From positions 1 through 64,000 of the forward strand of contig NZ_SRMP01000006.1 in the NCBI RefSeq assembly GCF_005925325.1: a DNA stretch of 64,000 bases, written 5' to 3'. Positions 8,738 to 18,226 of this stretch are shown here, one piece after another. The stretch is from Pedobacter helvus (GTDB lineage Bacteria > Bacteroidota > Bacteroidia > Sphingobacteriales > Sphingobacteriaceae). The first letter of the stretch is position 1. Each line of letters begins with the position of its first letter. The notes beneath the pieces were generated by a model that was not told the origin of the DNA, searched no databases, and was given only the letters and a program-made list of their open reading frames with translations. The position numbers were made by a program, and so were the translations under genes.

Positions 8738-9892
8738 TTATACTTTTCTATTGTAAAACTGATAAATCAGCATATTTAAAATTATGATTGCTGTAACTCC
8801 TGCACAAAACATAGACCAACCACCAGCAGCCCACAACCACAAACCTAAGGCAGAACCACAGGCTGCGCCCACAAAACTTACTGACATGAAAATGGTGTTC
8901 AGTCGATTTCTGGCTTCGGGAACTAGCGTGTAGATACGGGTTTGGTTGGTTACATGTATGGCCTGCTGACCAATATCTATTAAGATAATACCAATTACAA
9001 AAAGGAAAACATTGTGACCTGTGAAGTAAAATAAACCAACACTAATCAATTCTAAGATAAAACCAATCATTAAGTTTTTACGAGGGTTGCTGCCGCCACT
9101 TAATTTGCCAACCAATGGCGCAGCTAAAGCTCCTGCAGCACCTGCAATACCAAATAATCCAATTTGATAGGTGCTGAATTGATAGGGTGGATTAGCTAAA
9201 TACAAAACCATGGTGGTCCAAAAACCCATAATCACAATAAAGGCAAAAAAGTTGATTAAGGAAGCTTCCCTAAGTGCAGGTTGCGTTTTAATGTAGCCAA
9301 ACATCGAGCTCATCAACTCTTTATAAGTTCCTTTAAAAGTTGGCAAGTTTTTAGGGAAACGGATCGCCATAAGGAAAATCAGCAAGGTACAGATCGCAGC
9401 CGCAATTAGAAACATAGCTCGCCAACCCAACAAATCTCCAATAATACCACTAACTGCTCTGGAAGCTAAAATTCCTACCAATAGCCCGCTCATCACGATG
9501 CCAATGTTTGCACCTCTATTTTCATCATTACTTAGTGATGCGGTAAGTGGTAAAATCAGTTGGGGAACAATGGAACAAGCGCCAATCAATACACTGGCTA
9601 TCTCTAATACTAGAAAGCTTTGGGCAAATCCTGCAATAATTAGCGCAACGATAGCCAGCGCTGTAGTAAACAAAATCTGTTTTTTCTTCTCCAACATATC
9701 GCCCAAGGGCACTAGAAGAAATAGGCCTATGGCGTAACCAGCTTGAGTTAAAAAAGTGATACTTCCAGCATCGCTTTCGTTCAAATTAAATTCTTTGGCA
9801 ATGAGAATAACCAAAGGTTGGCAATAATAGATGTTTGCAACGATAAGGCCTGTACAGAAGGCCATTAAAATTACATCAGTTCGTTTCAACAT
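8738..9892 (-). CDS. MFS transporter
   Basis: 384 aa with about 12 hydrophobic segments, the size of a compact major facilitator. The first helix starts after only seven residues (MLKRTDVILMAF), and a MFS loop-2-like motif (PLGDMLEKKKQ) follows helix 2. It resembles the YgaY/sugar-efflux-like exporters that are often paired with small modifying enzymes. The substrate is unknown. It forms an operon with the GNAT gene (1-nt gap) and has a good -7 box 20 nt before the ATG. Confidence 0.88.
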   Translation of the reverse strand: MLKRTDVILMAFCTGLIVANIYYCQPLVILIAKEFNLNESDAGSITFLTQAGYAIGLFLLVPLGDMLEKKKQILFTTALAIVALIIAGFAQSFLVLEIASVLIGACSIVPQLILPLTASLSNDENRGANIGIVMSGLLVGILASRAVSGIIGDLLGWRAMFLIAAAICTLLIFLMAIRFPKNLPTFKGTYKELMSSMFGYIKTQPALREASLINFFAFIVIMGFWTTMVLYLANPPYQFSTYQIGLFGIAGAAGALAAPLVGKLSGGSNPRKNLMIGFILELISVGLFYFTGHNVFLFVIGIILIDIGQQAIHVTNQTRIYTLVPEARNRLNTIFMSVSFVGAACGSALGLWLWAAGGWSMFCAGVTAIIILNMLIYQFYNRKV

Positions 9893-9911
9893 TAGAAGGG
9901 GATTAAAGTTG

Positions 9912-9919
9912 CAAATTTA
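9912..9919 (-). promoter_or_regulatory. -7 box TAAATTTG for the MFS-GNAT operon
   Basis: Reads TAAATTTG on the minus strand, a perfect TAnnTTTG, 20 bases before the MFS start codon. The leader would be about 14 nt. Confidence 0.55.
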
Positions 9920-10021
9920 ATAGTTACTGCTCGTTTTCTAGGTAGAGAGTGATTTAATTACAGTAAACTGAGAGAAGGTCTTGCAGATCGCTGAATTCAG
10001 TAATAATTTCATTATCTTATC

Positions 10022-11608
10022 ATGGTATTTATAAATGAAATGATGCACACACTTCTACCGCTTTTTTTAATGATGGTTTTGATGATCGTTATGCTTACCA
10101 TCTGGGCTAACAAACTCAAAATCGCTTACCCCATCTTGTTGGTTTTGGCGGGCTTGGGAGTTAGCTTTATTCCGGGTTTACCTGTTGTTTCCATTGATCC
10201 AGATCTGATATTCTTTATCTTTTTACCGCCGCTACTTTTTGAAGCTTCGTGGACTATTTCTTTTAAGGAGATGAAAAAATGGTGGCGAATTATTGGAAGC
10301 TTCGCTTTTTTGGTAGTGTTTTTTACTGCGTTTTTGGTCGCTATTGTGGCTAATAAATACATTCCAGGTTTTAGCATTGCTTTAGGTTTTGTGCTTGGAG
10401 GTATTGTATCTCCGCCAGACGCAGTAAGTACAGGAGCGATTACCAAGTTTGTGAAAATCCCTAAGACGACTTCCGCGATTTTAGAAGGGGAGAGTTTGCT
10501 GAATGATGCCTCATCTCTGATTATCTTACGATTTGCCTTAGTGGCTGTAGGTAGTGGACAAATTATTTGGCAAGAAGCCGCTGTAGATTTCTTGTGGATG
10601 CTATTTGGCGGAGTTGGAATTGGCTTAGTCATCGCGTTTATCTTTATGAGGATACATAAAAAATGGTCTACGGACGCAGCTTCTGATACGGCGTTAACAC
10701 TGATTGCGCCTTATTTTATGTATTGGTTGGCGGAGCAAGTGCATTGTTCGGGGGTGCTAGCGGTAGTAAGTGGTGGTTTGTTGATGTCTTGGCGGCGCTT
10801 AGATTTTTTGAGCAGCAGCAGTCGCATCAATGGATACAGTGTTTGGCAAAGTTTTGTTTTTATTTTAAATGGTATTGTCTTTTTGCTCATAGGGTTGGAA
10901 CTTCCAGAAATTGTTTCGGGCATTCGTGCTAACGGTATTCCTTTATCTACGGCAATTGGTTATGGTGTTTTAGTGACCGCGGTGTTAATAGGAGCACGTA
11001 TCATCAGTTCATATATTGCCTTACTTTCTACCATTATTTTTAGAAGAAATATTGCCAGAGGGATGAAGTTAAGCCGGCGAAGTTGGTTGTCTCCTTTAAT
11101 TCTTGGCTGGACTGGAATGCGTGGCGTGGTTTCATTAGCGGCAGCCCTTTCCATTCCCTTAACCTTAAATGGCGCTCCTTATCCTCATCGCAATTTAATT
11201 TTGTTCATCACCTTTGTAGCGATATTACTAACCCTGGTTATTCAGGGGCTCACGTTGCCTTATATCATTAATAAATTTCAACCATTTCGAAGTATGCATG
11301 TAGCTGAAGAAAAACAAGCGGAGACACGATTACAAATTAAGAAAGGATTAAAACAGCATGTCTATAATCACATCAAAAATAAATATGAAAATGATGAAAA
11401 ATGGATAGGGCATGTGGGGATGGAAAAAGTTTTAAAACATTGGGAAAACCAAGCGAATACACAAGATATCCGTTGGATAGATGAAAATATTAAAGCGGTG
11501 CTTTTGGAGATGTTTGAGCTACAACGACAATACCTGAGCGAGTTAAATAAAGATCCTGAAATTGATGAAGATCTTATTCGCAGTCAGATTTATCAGATAG
11601 ATTTGTAA
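10022..11608 (+). CDS. CPA1 family Na+/H+ antiporter (NhaP type)
   Basis: 528 aa inner-membrane antiporter exchanging Na+ (or K+) for H+. About 12 hydrophobic helices precede a cytosolic C-terminal tail (about 425-528) rich in charged residues. Family motifs are present: GGIVSPPDAVST (about 126-137), GESLLNDASSL (about 158-168, the ion-binding Asn-Asp pair) and GWTGMRGVVSLA (about 362-373). Length matches bacterial a-CPA1 proteins. The ATG at 10022 (MVFINEMMH) has a second ATG five residues later at 10040; either gives an intact first helix. It converges on the Tam-like gene with 20 bases between stops. Confidence 0.92.
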   Translation: MVFINEMMHTLLPLFLMMVLMIVMLTIWANKLKIAYPILLVLAGLGVSFIPGLPVVSIDPDLIFFIFLPPLLFEASWTISFKEMKKWWRIIGSFAFLVVFFTAFLVAIVANKYIPGFSIALGFVLGGIVSPPDAVSTGAITKFVKIPKTTSAILEGESLLNDASSLIILRFALVAVGSGQIIWQEAAVDFLWMLFGGVGIGLVIAFIFMRIHKKWSTDAASDTALTLIAPYFMYWLAEQVHCSGVLAVVSGGLLMSWRRLDFLSSSSRINGYSVWQSFVFILNGIVFLLIGLELPEIVSGIRANGIPLSTAIGYGVLVTAVLIGARIISSYIALLSTIIFRRNIARGMKLSRRSWLSPLILGWTGMRGVVSLAAALSIPLTLNGAPYPHRNLILFITFVAILLTLVIQGLTLPYIINKFQPFRSMHVAEEKQAETRLQIKKGLKQHVYNHIKNKYENDEKWIGHVGMEKVLKHWENQANTQDIRWIDENIKAVLLEMFELQRQYLSELNKDPEIDEDLIRSQIYQIDL

Positions 11609-11628
11609 GAGGAACGGATTAGGTACGT

Positions 11629-12399
11629 CTAATCATTTTTTGTGCCGTACATTAAAATTCTTTTAAACGGATATATGGCAGGAAATTTATTGTAGTGCAT
11701 ATGAATTCTATTTACAAAATCTTCTTTAAAAGCAATCCGTTCGGTATCTGTTAGTCGCTCGAAATAAGGTACAAGTGCAGAACCTGAAATAAAATTAAAT
11801 AACTCAGTGGCGCTGCTCGCAATAATTGGATAAACTTTTAATGAGATATTGATATCGGTTAAACCATTATCAAACAGTAATTGAGTATAGTCATCAATAC
11901 TTAAAACAGGCGAATGCCTTACGAAACCATTTAACTGTTGGGCATAGTTAGGCTCTTGCACCATTTTTAATAAAATTTGGTTCAGGGTATTTTCGGTTTG
12001 TACAGGCATTTGTATAGCCAGTTGCCCGTTTCTATTAAGTTTTGAAATGATTTTTTGGAAAAGTTCTTTGTGTGTATCGCTCCATTGCAGAGCTGCGTTG
12101 CTAAAAATCAAATCGTAGGTTTGGATGCCTTGGGCAAAATCTTCTATGGTTTGCTGTTCAAACTTTAAATGTTCGGTTTGTAAATGGCTAGATTTTTCTA
12201 GCATTTCTGTAGAGCTGTCTATGCCAACAAAATTGGTATTAGCAAAGTGTTTACTTAAAATAGCTGTTTGTTCGCCAGTTCCACAGCCAACATCTATGGC
12301 ATTGTCTAAATTTTTATTGCTTATCAAGCTCATTAAATCAAAAAAGGGCTTAAAACGGATGTCCTTAAATTGATTATAAATGTCGGGGTTCCATGGCAT
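11629..12399 (-). CDS. tam: Trans-aconitate 2-methyltransferase-like SAM methyltransferase
   Basis: 256 aa class I methyltransferase. The N-terminus MPWNPDIYNQFKDIRFKPF matches the family-specific WNPxxYxxFxxxRxxP start of Tam proteins. It is followed by the SAM-binding DVGCGTGEQT (about 37-46) and FVGIDSSTEML (about 58-68), then FSNAALQWSD (about 94-103). Tam methylates trans-aconitate, a by-product of aconitase, and two aconitases lie at 49-54 kb; that link is only thematic. The ATG follows the stop of the acyl-CoA carboxylase gene by 12 bases, so the two may be cotranscribed. Substrate is not proven; generic annotation as class I SAM methyltransferase is safe. Confidence 0.8.
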   Translation of the reverse strand: MPWNPDIYNQFKDIRFKPFFDLMSLISNKNLDNAIDVGCGTGEQTAILSKHFANTNFVGIDSSTEMLEKSSHLQTEHLKFEQQTIEDFAQGIQTYDLIFSNAALQWSDTHKELFQKIISKLNRNGQLAIQMPVQTENTLNQILLKMVQEPNYAQQLNGFVRHSPVLSIDDYTQLLFDNGLTDINISLKVYPIIASSATELFNFISGSALVPYFERLTDTERIAFKEDFVNRIHMHYNKFPAIYPFKRILMYGTKND

Positions 12400-12411
12400 A
12401 ACTATGTTTCT

Positions 12412-13953
12412 CTAAAGTGGAATATTCCCGTGTTTCTTTCTAGGCATATTCACCACTTTGTTTTCGAGCATCTTAAACGCTTTGATTAATTTTTCTCTAG
12501 TTTTAGATGGCTCGATGACCTCATCTACAAAACCGCGTTCTGCTGCACGGTACGGATTGGCGAAAATATCCGAGTACAATTTTTCCTTCTCCAACCATTT
12601 TTCTTCTGGGTTTTCAGCAGTGCTGATTTCTTTTTTAAAGATGATTTCTGCTGCACCTTTTGCACCCATTACGGCAATTTCTGCACTTGGCCAGGCGTAG
12701 TTCATATCTGCGCCAATGTGCTTAGAGTTCATTACATCGTAAGCACCGCCATAAGCTTTACGGGTAATTACCGTAATACGAGGAACAGTGGCTTCACTAA
12801 AGGCGTACAATAATTTTGCACCGTTGGTGATGATCCCATTCCATTCTTGGTCGGTGCCTGGTAAAAATCCGGGTACATCTTCAAAAACCAACAAAGGAAT
12901 GTTGAAACAATCGCAGAAACGCACAAACCTAGCCGCTTTAACCGAGGCATTGTTGTCTAAAACCCCTGCTAAATAGGCCGGTTGATTAGCTACCACTCCG
13001 ATACTTCTTCCTGCTAATCTGGCAAAACCAACTACAATATTTTCGGCATAAGCAGCGTGAACTTCCAAAAAACTCTCCTCATCTGCAACTTGTGCAATTA
13101 CCTCGCGGATATCATAAGGTTGGTTAGCATTTGAAGGTAAAATGTCGTTTAGAGATATTCTTTCTTCCTTACTTAATTCATATGGGGTAGATGGAGCCGC
13201 GTCTTCACAGTTTTGCGGTACGTAGCTTAAAATTTTCTTCAAATGATTGATGGCTTCAATCTCATTGGCACAGGCAAAATGCGTAACGCCAGATTTGGTT
13301 GCATGCGTACTTGCACCACCTAATTCCTCAGAACTTACTTCCTCGTGGGTTACAGTCTTCACTACGTTTGGACCGGTTACAAACATATAAGAAGTGTTTT
13401 CGACCATTAAAATGAAATCTGTAATGGCAGGCGAGTAAACCGCACCGCCAGCACAAGGCCCCATAATAGCCGAAAGCTGAGGAATAACCCCAGATGCTTG
13501 TACGTTGCGATAAAAAATATCGGCATAACCACCTAGTGAAACTACACCTTCTTGGATACGGGCACCGCCACTATCGTTTAAACCGATAATTGGCGCACCG
13601 TTTTTCATGGCCATATCCATAATTTTGCAGATTTTCTCTGCATGGGTTTCAGATAACGAACCTCCAAAAACGGTGAAATCTTGAGAAAATACATAGGTTA
13701 ATCTGCCGTTTACAGTACCGTAACCTGTAATTACACCATCACCAAGATATTTCTCGTTTTCCATCCCAAAATCGGTGCTACGGTGAGTGACCAACATACC
13801 AATTTCTTCAAAACTACCCTCATCTAACAAAAAGTGAATACGTTCGCGAGCGGTAAGTTTACCTTTCTTATGTTGACTATCTATACGTGCTTGACCGCCA
13901 CCTAGGTTGGCTTGTTGTATTTTGTCTTTTAAGATTTCGATTTTGTTGTTCAT
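12412..13953 (-). CDS. pccB: Acyl-CoA carboxylase beta subunit (propionyl-CoA carboxylase type)
   Basis: 513 aa carboxyltransferase subunit that moves CO2 from biotin to an acyl-CoA, usually propionyl-CoA giving methylmalonyl-CoA. Both halves of the crotonase-fold duplication are present: N-terminal [19 protein letters not shown] and [16 protein letters not shown] (oxyanion Gly pairs), C-terminal [24 protein letters not shown] and [11 protein letters not shown]. Length is standard. The biotin carboxylase/BCCP partner is not in this window. No clear promoter is visible in the 187 bp before the porin gene, although that spacing suggests its own start. Confidence 0.93.
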   Translation of the reverse strand: MNNKIEILKDKIQQANLGGGQARIDSQHKKGKLTARERIHFLLDEGSFEEIGMLVTHRSTDFGMENEKYLGDGVITGYGTVNGRLTYVFSQDFTVFGGSLSETHAEKICKIMDMAMKNGAPIIGLNDSGGARIQEGVVSLGGYADIFYRNVQASGVIPQLSAIMGPCAGGAVYSPAITDFILMVENTSYMFVTGPNVVKTVTHEEVSSEELGGASTHATKSGVTHFACANEIEAINHLKKILSYVPQNCEDAAPSTPYELSKEERISLNDILPSNANQPYDIREVIAQVADEESFLEVHAAYAENIVVGFARLAGRSIGVVANQPAYLAGVLDNNASVKAARFVRFCDCFNIPLLVFEDVPGFLPGTDQEWNGIITNGAKLLYAFSEATVPRITVITRKAYGGAYDVMNSKHIGADMNYAWPSAEIAVMGAKGAAEIIFKKEISTAENPEEKWLEKEKLYSDIFANPYRAAERGFVDEVIEPSKTREKLIKAFKMLENKVVNMPRKKHGNIPL

Positions 13954-14140
13954 ATGATTTGGTATACTTGGTTCATTAGTTCACTTGTTTCCCGAAGTGT
14001 CGGCATTTCGCTAGCTCAACATTAGCTCAATCCGAAAGTCGGAAAAATTGGATAATCAAGCTAGCGGCAATATAACAATTCCAGCAATAAAACAATAGAT
14101 CAATCCAAGCGATTAACCAATTCAAACAATTAACCGCGTC

Positions 14141-15376
14141 TTACCATCTATACTGTAAGCGAGTTGTGAATACGTTGTCTTTGATATCGCTTTGATAGTT
14201 AGGTAGCTGTGTACCATCATTTTTCACATGTTCATTGTATACGGTTAATTTCAAACGACCATTCAATGCGTAGGTAAATCCGTAGCCTAGTGTGCTAAAT
14301 TTAATATCTCCAGCTGTAGTATTACTTCCTGCCACACCTATTTCAGACTCATCTACATCTGTATTAGGATCATAAACATCATAACCTACTATTGCAGTTA
14401 ATTTTGTATCTAGAATTTGCTGTGTTAGCCAGAAAAAATAGCCATTAAAATTGCGTAGGTAGAGATTTCCGGTTGGTTGTGCCGAGAAACTGGTGCTCGC
14501 TGCCAAACCAGAAATACTTGCCGAAGCTGCTACGCCTGGCTGTTTCCCTTGGATATATTCTGTTTTAAATGAGGTTGCCCCGAAGCTATTTTTGTACCCA
14601 ACTTGTAAATTTGCCCCATAATAATCTCGTCTGAAATTATAGTCTTCGTTTGCTGCATCGGTAGCGCTTGAAAAACCATTATCTGTTGGTTTAAAAACGG
14701 TGGTAGTGTTGCTACGTACGGTTCCTTTGTAAATAGATGCGCCAAATCCTAGCTGCATTTTTTTGTTTGCTAAACTATCAAAACGGAAGTTGAAGTTTCC
14801 AATGATATCTTTATTCGAATCGTAATCTTTTGCATTTAAACCACTACCATTTACTACCGCCAGTTCAGCAACTATAAAAGGAAGGATTTTTTTAGGTTTA
14901 TAGCTAATCATCGCACCCAAATCCCTTTCTCGTGGCATTAGGGTTTGAAACACACGAGCTCTTTCTGGGAAATCCCGATAACCAGATGAATAGACAATCG
15001 AATATCCAAATGGCCTATTGAATAAACCAGCGGTGAAAAGCAAAGATTTATCTTCTGGATTGTGAAACTGAATAAAAGCATCCATAATCCTTAATCCATC
15101 TTGCGTGCCATCTAATTGAAAAACCACTGAAGAAAACTTATCTACACGATCTACTTTCAAACGCCCACGTCTCAGCATGAAACGACTGGCAGAGTGTTCG
15201 CTAAAATCTCCACCAGACCAAGAGTTTATTCCTGGAGACTGTGCTACCTGAAATTGAGTTTGTAGATAACCAGTTATTTTAATGTCATGAGGGTCGTAAG
15301 ATGAAGGTGCATTATTATTCTGCGCTAGCACAACGAATGGTAAAAAGAAACATGCAAAAACTAAAAAGTTCTTCAT
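14141..15376 (-). CDS. Phosphate-selective porin O/P-like outer membrane porin
   Basis: 411 aa from the ATG at 15376, which opens a clean signal peptide (MKNFLVFACFFLPFVVLAQ). The frame is open 24 residues further upstream, but those precede the signal and are discarded. The mature protein has the porin O/P pattern: KITGYLQTQFQ first strand, then SRFMLRRGRLKVD, YKPKKILPFIVAELAVVNG and a C-terminal Arg-Trp after RLQY, the aromatic last residue of a barrel. Family members form anion (phosphate, polyphosphate) channels. Next door is a SulP anion transporter unit on the other strand, so the pair may handle inorganic anions; this is inference. Confidence 0.88.
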   Translation of the reverse strand: MKNFLVFACFFLPFVVLAQNNNAPSSYDPHDIKITGYLQTQFQVAQSPGINSWSGGDFSEHSASRFMLRRGRLKVDRVDKFSSVVFQLDGTQDGLRIMDAFIQFHNPEDKSLLFTAGLFNRPFGYSIVYSSGYRDFPERARVFQTLMPRERDLGAMISYKPKKILPFIVAELAVVNGSGLNAKDYDSNKDIIGNFNFRFDSLANKKMQLGFGASIYKGTVRSNTTTVFKPTDNGFSSATDAANEDYNFRRDYYGANLQVGYKNSFGATSFKTEYIQGKQPGVAASASISGLAASTSFSAQPTGNLYLRNFNGYFFWLTQQILDTKLTAIVGYDVYDPNTDVDESEIGVAGSNTTAGDIKFSTLGYGFTYALNGRLKLTVYNEHVKNDGTQLPNYQSDIKDNVFTTRLQYRW

Positions 15377-15548
15377 TTGGTTTATAATATGGATTGATAT
15401 ACTTATATTGAAATAAAGTTTGAAAATGCCTAATAATTTTGAGACCACAGTAACAATATCCTTATATTACAAATATATTACCTAATATATTTTGATTTTA
15501 AATTAATTCGGGATTAATTTGGCAGAATTAGAATTGCATTAGAAATTT

Positions 15549-15887
15549 ATGAATCTAAGAAAATACAAGTTACTAATCATGATCACATTTATGAGCATCT
15601 TCGTCTCAAAAATGATCATTTCTGGTGCGCCTGTATTTTTATCGCATTGCGATGATGAGTTTATGGTTTCTGTGATCATGCAATTAGAAAATGAAAATAC
15701 CTCAGAAGATAAAGGGAAATCAGGAGCTAAGTTTGTAGATTATAAATTGGTATTGCAAAAATACGATTTTAACTATGTGCATCTTGATTTAGATTGTGGC
15801 GTTCCTAATAGCTTTATTGAGCATTCTAGACGTTACGTAGATCCACACCATCCCTCTGTTCCAACACCGCCTCCTAATTTTTCTTAA
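15549..15887 (+). CDS. Small predicted membrane-anchored or secreted protein of unknown function
   Basis: 112 aa, not recognised. A basic N-terminus (MNLRKYK) leads into one hydrophobic helix (about 8-30), so it is either a signal anchor or an uncleaved signal. Three parts follow: a Cys-Asp-Asp motif (SHCDDEFMV), a segment with LDLDCGVPN, and a tail rich in His and Pro (VDPHHPSVPTPPPN). The two Cys residues (33 and 86) could form a disulfide outside the membrane. It lies 76 bp before the SulP gene on the same strand and may be the first gene of the SulP-carbonic anhydrase operon. The clustered His/Asp/Cys could bind metal, but nothing shows it. Confidence 0.65.
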   Translation: MNLRKYKLLIMITFMSIFVSKMIISGAPVFLSHCDDEFMVSVIMQLENENTSEDKGKSGAKFVDYKLVLQKYDFNYVHLDLDCGVPNSFIEHSRRYVDPHHPSVPTPPPNFS

Positions 15888-15963
15888 GTTAACGTAATCA
15901 AAGCTGCCGCAGGTTTTGTGGTGCTAACTTATAATACACTTAGAAAAATTAATAAAATTCTTT

Positions 15964-17574
15964 ATGAAAAATTCGAATTCGGCCTCGACAGGAGGCGGAA
16001 TAGCTAAATATTTGCAAAAAAGGAACTTAAAGGCCGATTTGCCATCAAGTATCGTGGTATTTTTAGTGGCTTTGCCACTGTGTTTAGGTATTGCTTTGGC
16101 TTCAGGTGCTCCTTTATTTGCAGGTTTACTTACTGGTATCATCGGTGGTGTGGTAGTCGCATCTATCAGTGGTTCTCAGTTAAGTGTAAGTGGTCCGGCA
16201 GCGGGTTTAACCACAATCGTATTAGCTGCAATCACTAGCTTGGGTAGCTACCAGGTTTTTTTAATGGCTGTAGTATTGGCTGGTGTTTTCCAGCTCGTTT
16301 TAGGTTTAATTAAAGCAGGAACCATTGGTAACTATTTTCCTTCTAGCGTAATTGAAGGTATGTTGGCTGGTATTGGTATCTTGTTAATTATGAAGCAGTT
16401 GCCTCACGCTTTAGGTGTGGATAGCGATTTCTTTGGAGACGAAAGCTTCTTCCAAACGGATGGCGAGAATACATTTTCTGCATTAGGAAATGCGCTGCAA
16501 CATTTTAGCCTTGCTGCAATCGTAATTAGTGTGGTTTCTATATTGATTTTAGTGCTTTGGCCTAAGTTCAAGAAAATCAATGTGGTGCCGGCTCCTTTGG
16601 TAGTAGTTGCTCTTGGTATAGTTGGGGCAATTATTTTTAATGGTTCTTCAAATGCTTTGAAAGAAAGCCAAATGGTAAAAATCCCTGAAGTAAACAGCGC
16701 ATCTGAATTCTTCAGCTTATTTACCATGCCAGATTTTTCTATGATTTTCGACTCTAAAGTTTTGGTAGTGGCATTAACGATTGCGGTAGTAGCAAGCTTA
16801 GAAACATTATTGAGTTTAGAAGCAGTAGATAAAATCGATCCTCTGAAAAGAGTTTCTCCAACCAATAGAGAGCTAATTGCCCAAGGTGTAGGTAACATTA
16901 CTAGCGGTATGTTAGGTGGTTTACCTATGACTGCGGTAATTGTACGTAGTTCGGCAAACGTTAATGCCGGCGGACGCACAAAAGTATCAGCAATTTCACA
17001 TGGTTTGTTGCTGTTATTGTCATTGCTTTTTATTCCTTCGTTAATTAACATGATCCCGCTTTCATGTTTGGCGGCCATCTTATTGGTAACCGGATATAAA
17101 TTAGCGAGAATAGGCTTGTTTAAACACATGTACCACAAAGGATGGGATCAATTTATTCCATTTGTAGTTACTATTATAGGTGTAGTTGGTATAGATTTGT
17201 TAAAAGGAGTTGGAATTGGTATGGCTGTATCTATCTTCTACTTATTAAGAACCAACATGCGCAATCCCTTCTTTTACCGAGTACAAGAGGATGGAAATAA
17301 AAAGAACATCAGGATCAAACTTGCGGAAGAAGTATCGTTCTTGAACAAAGCTTCCATTCAGGTGTTATTGATGGACATTCCTAACGAAACAAACGTTGTA
17401 ATTGATGGAAGTAATTCTAGATATATTGATCCGGATGTGTTAGAGGCCATCCATAATTATAAACATAATGCTTATACTAGAGGGATTGTTGTCACATTAG
17501 AAAATATCCAAAAAAGTTACACTGTCCCAAAAATGAATATTAAAATTGTTGAACAAAATAAAAACTTAAAATAA
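15964..17574 (+). CDS. SulP family inorganic anion transporter (probable bicarbonate transporter)
   Basis: 536 aa. The N-terminal domain has some 12-14 hydrophobic helices with the SulP core (PSSIVVFLVALPLCLGIALASGAPLF; SGSQLSVSGPAAGLT) and the TSGMLGGLPMTAVIVRSSANVNAG block. The C-terminal STAS domain (about 450-536, VVIDGSNSRYIDPDVLEAI) lies in the cytosol. The stop overlaps the ATG of a beta-carbonic anhydrase by one base, and a second carbonic anhydrase follows. SulP-carbonic anhydrase linkage is known from bicarbonate transporters such as BicA-like proteins, so HCO3- is the most likely substrate; sulfate is the alternative. The N-terminus (KNSNSASTGGGIAKYLQKRN) is cytosolic. Confidence 0.92.
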   Translation: MKNSNSASTGGGIAKYLQKRNLKADLPSSIVVFLVALPLCLGIALASGAPLFAGLLTGIIGGVVVASISGSQLSVSGPAAGLTTIVLAAITSLGSYQVFLMAVVLAGVFQLVLGLIKAGTIGNYFPSSVIEGMLAGIGILLIMKQLPHALGVDSDFFGDESFFQTDGENTFSALGNALQHFSLAAIVISVVSILILVLWPKFKKINVVPAPLVVVALGIVGAIIFNGSSNALKESQMVKIPEVNSASEFFSLFTMPDFSMIFDSKVLVVALTIAVVASLETLLSLEAVDKIDPLKRVSPTNRELIAQGVGNITSGMLGGLPMTAVIVRSSANVNAGGRTKVSAISHGLLLLLSLLFIPSLINMIPLSCLAAILLVTGYKLARIGLFKHMYHKGWDQFIPFVVTIIGVVGIDLLKGVGIGMAVSIFYLLRTNMRNPFFYRVQEDGNKKNIRIKLAEEVSFLNKASIQVLLMDIPNETNVVIDGSNSRYIDPDVLEAIHNYKHNAYTRGIVVTLENIQKSYTVPKMNIKIVEQNKNLK

Positions 17575-18209
17575 TGAAGGCACATACCTCAGAAACACAA
17601 GCTACAATTACCCCAGAAAAAGCACTTGAAATACTTAAGCAAGGTAATGATAGATTTGTGCAGAATTTGAAAGCCAACAGAGACTTGTTGTCACAAGTGA
17701 ACGATACCAGAGCTGGACAATGGCCATTTGCTGTAATATTGAGCTGTATTGATAGCCGCACTTCGGCAGAATTGATCTTTGACCAGGGGTTGGGAGATAT
17801 ATTTAGTGTAAGAATAGCAGGGAACTTTGCCAACCAAGATATTTTAGGCTCTATGGAATTTGGCTGTAACGTTGCGGGATCTAAACTGATCGTGGTATTA
17901 GGTCACTCGAAATGTGGCGCTTTAAAAGGTGGTTTGGATGCTGCTGCTATTAGCCAAACCGAAATGGAAAACCTTAAACATTTGGTAGGTCATTTTAATC
18001 CAATTATTGAAAGAATCATTAACGAAGGAGAAGAGCGTTCTTCTAAAAATGATGATTTATTGGAAAGATTGAATGTACACAACGTGAAGCAAACCATAGA
18101 AGACATTCGCAGCCAAAGCGCTACCTTAAACCAGATGGAAAAAGAGGGTAAAATTAAAATAGTTGGTGCCAATTACGATGTAGAAACCGGTGTTGTAAGC
18201 TGGTTATAG
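17574..18209 (+). CDS. Beta-carbonic anhydrase (first of two)
   Basis: 211 aa enzyme interconverting CO2 and bicarbonate. The Zn site reads Cys58-x-Asp60-x-Arg62 (SCIDSRTSAEL) with His111 and Cys114 (GHSKCGALKG), i.e. all ligands and the Asp-Arg dyad are kept. TPEKALEILKQGNDRF is the normal N-terminal helix. It overlaps the SulP stop by one base (TAATG), which implies translational coupling. It differs clearly from the second anhydrase: LIFDQGLGDIFSVRIAGN here against QITNTMPGDIFVHRNIAN there. So the two are not a recent duplication. No signal peptide; cytosolic. Confidence 0.93.
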   Translation: MKAHTSETQATITPEKALEILKQGNDRFVQNLKANRDLLSQVNDTRAGQWPFAVILSCIDSRTSAELIFDQGLGDIFSVRIAGNFANQDILGSMEFGCNVAGSKLIVVLGHSKCGALKGGLDAAAISQTEMENLKHLVGHFNPIIERIINEGEERSSKNDDLLERLNVHNVKQTIEDIRSQSATLNQMEKEGKIKIVGANYDVETGVVSWL

Positions 18210-18226
18210 TATCTTAATTTTGAAAT

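Noticed and set aside
11629..12399. A functional link between the Tam-like enzyme and the aconitases
   Set aside because: They are 37 kb apart, and Tam-like sequences have many substrates; kept only as a remark.
15521..15548. A TTGGCA...TTGCA sequence before the 112-aa gene as a sigma-54 promoter
   Set aside because: The distance between the two elements is about three bases too long for sigma-54.
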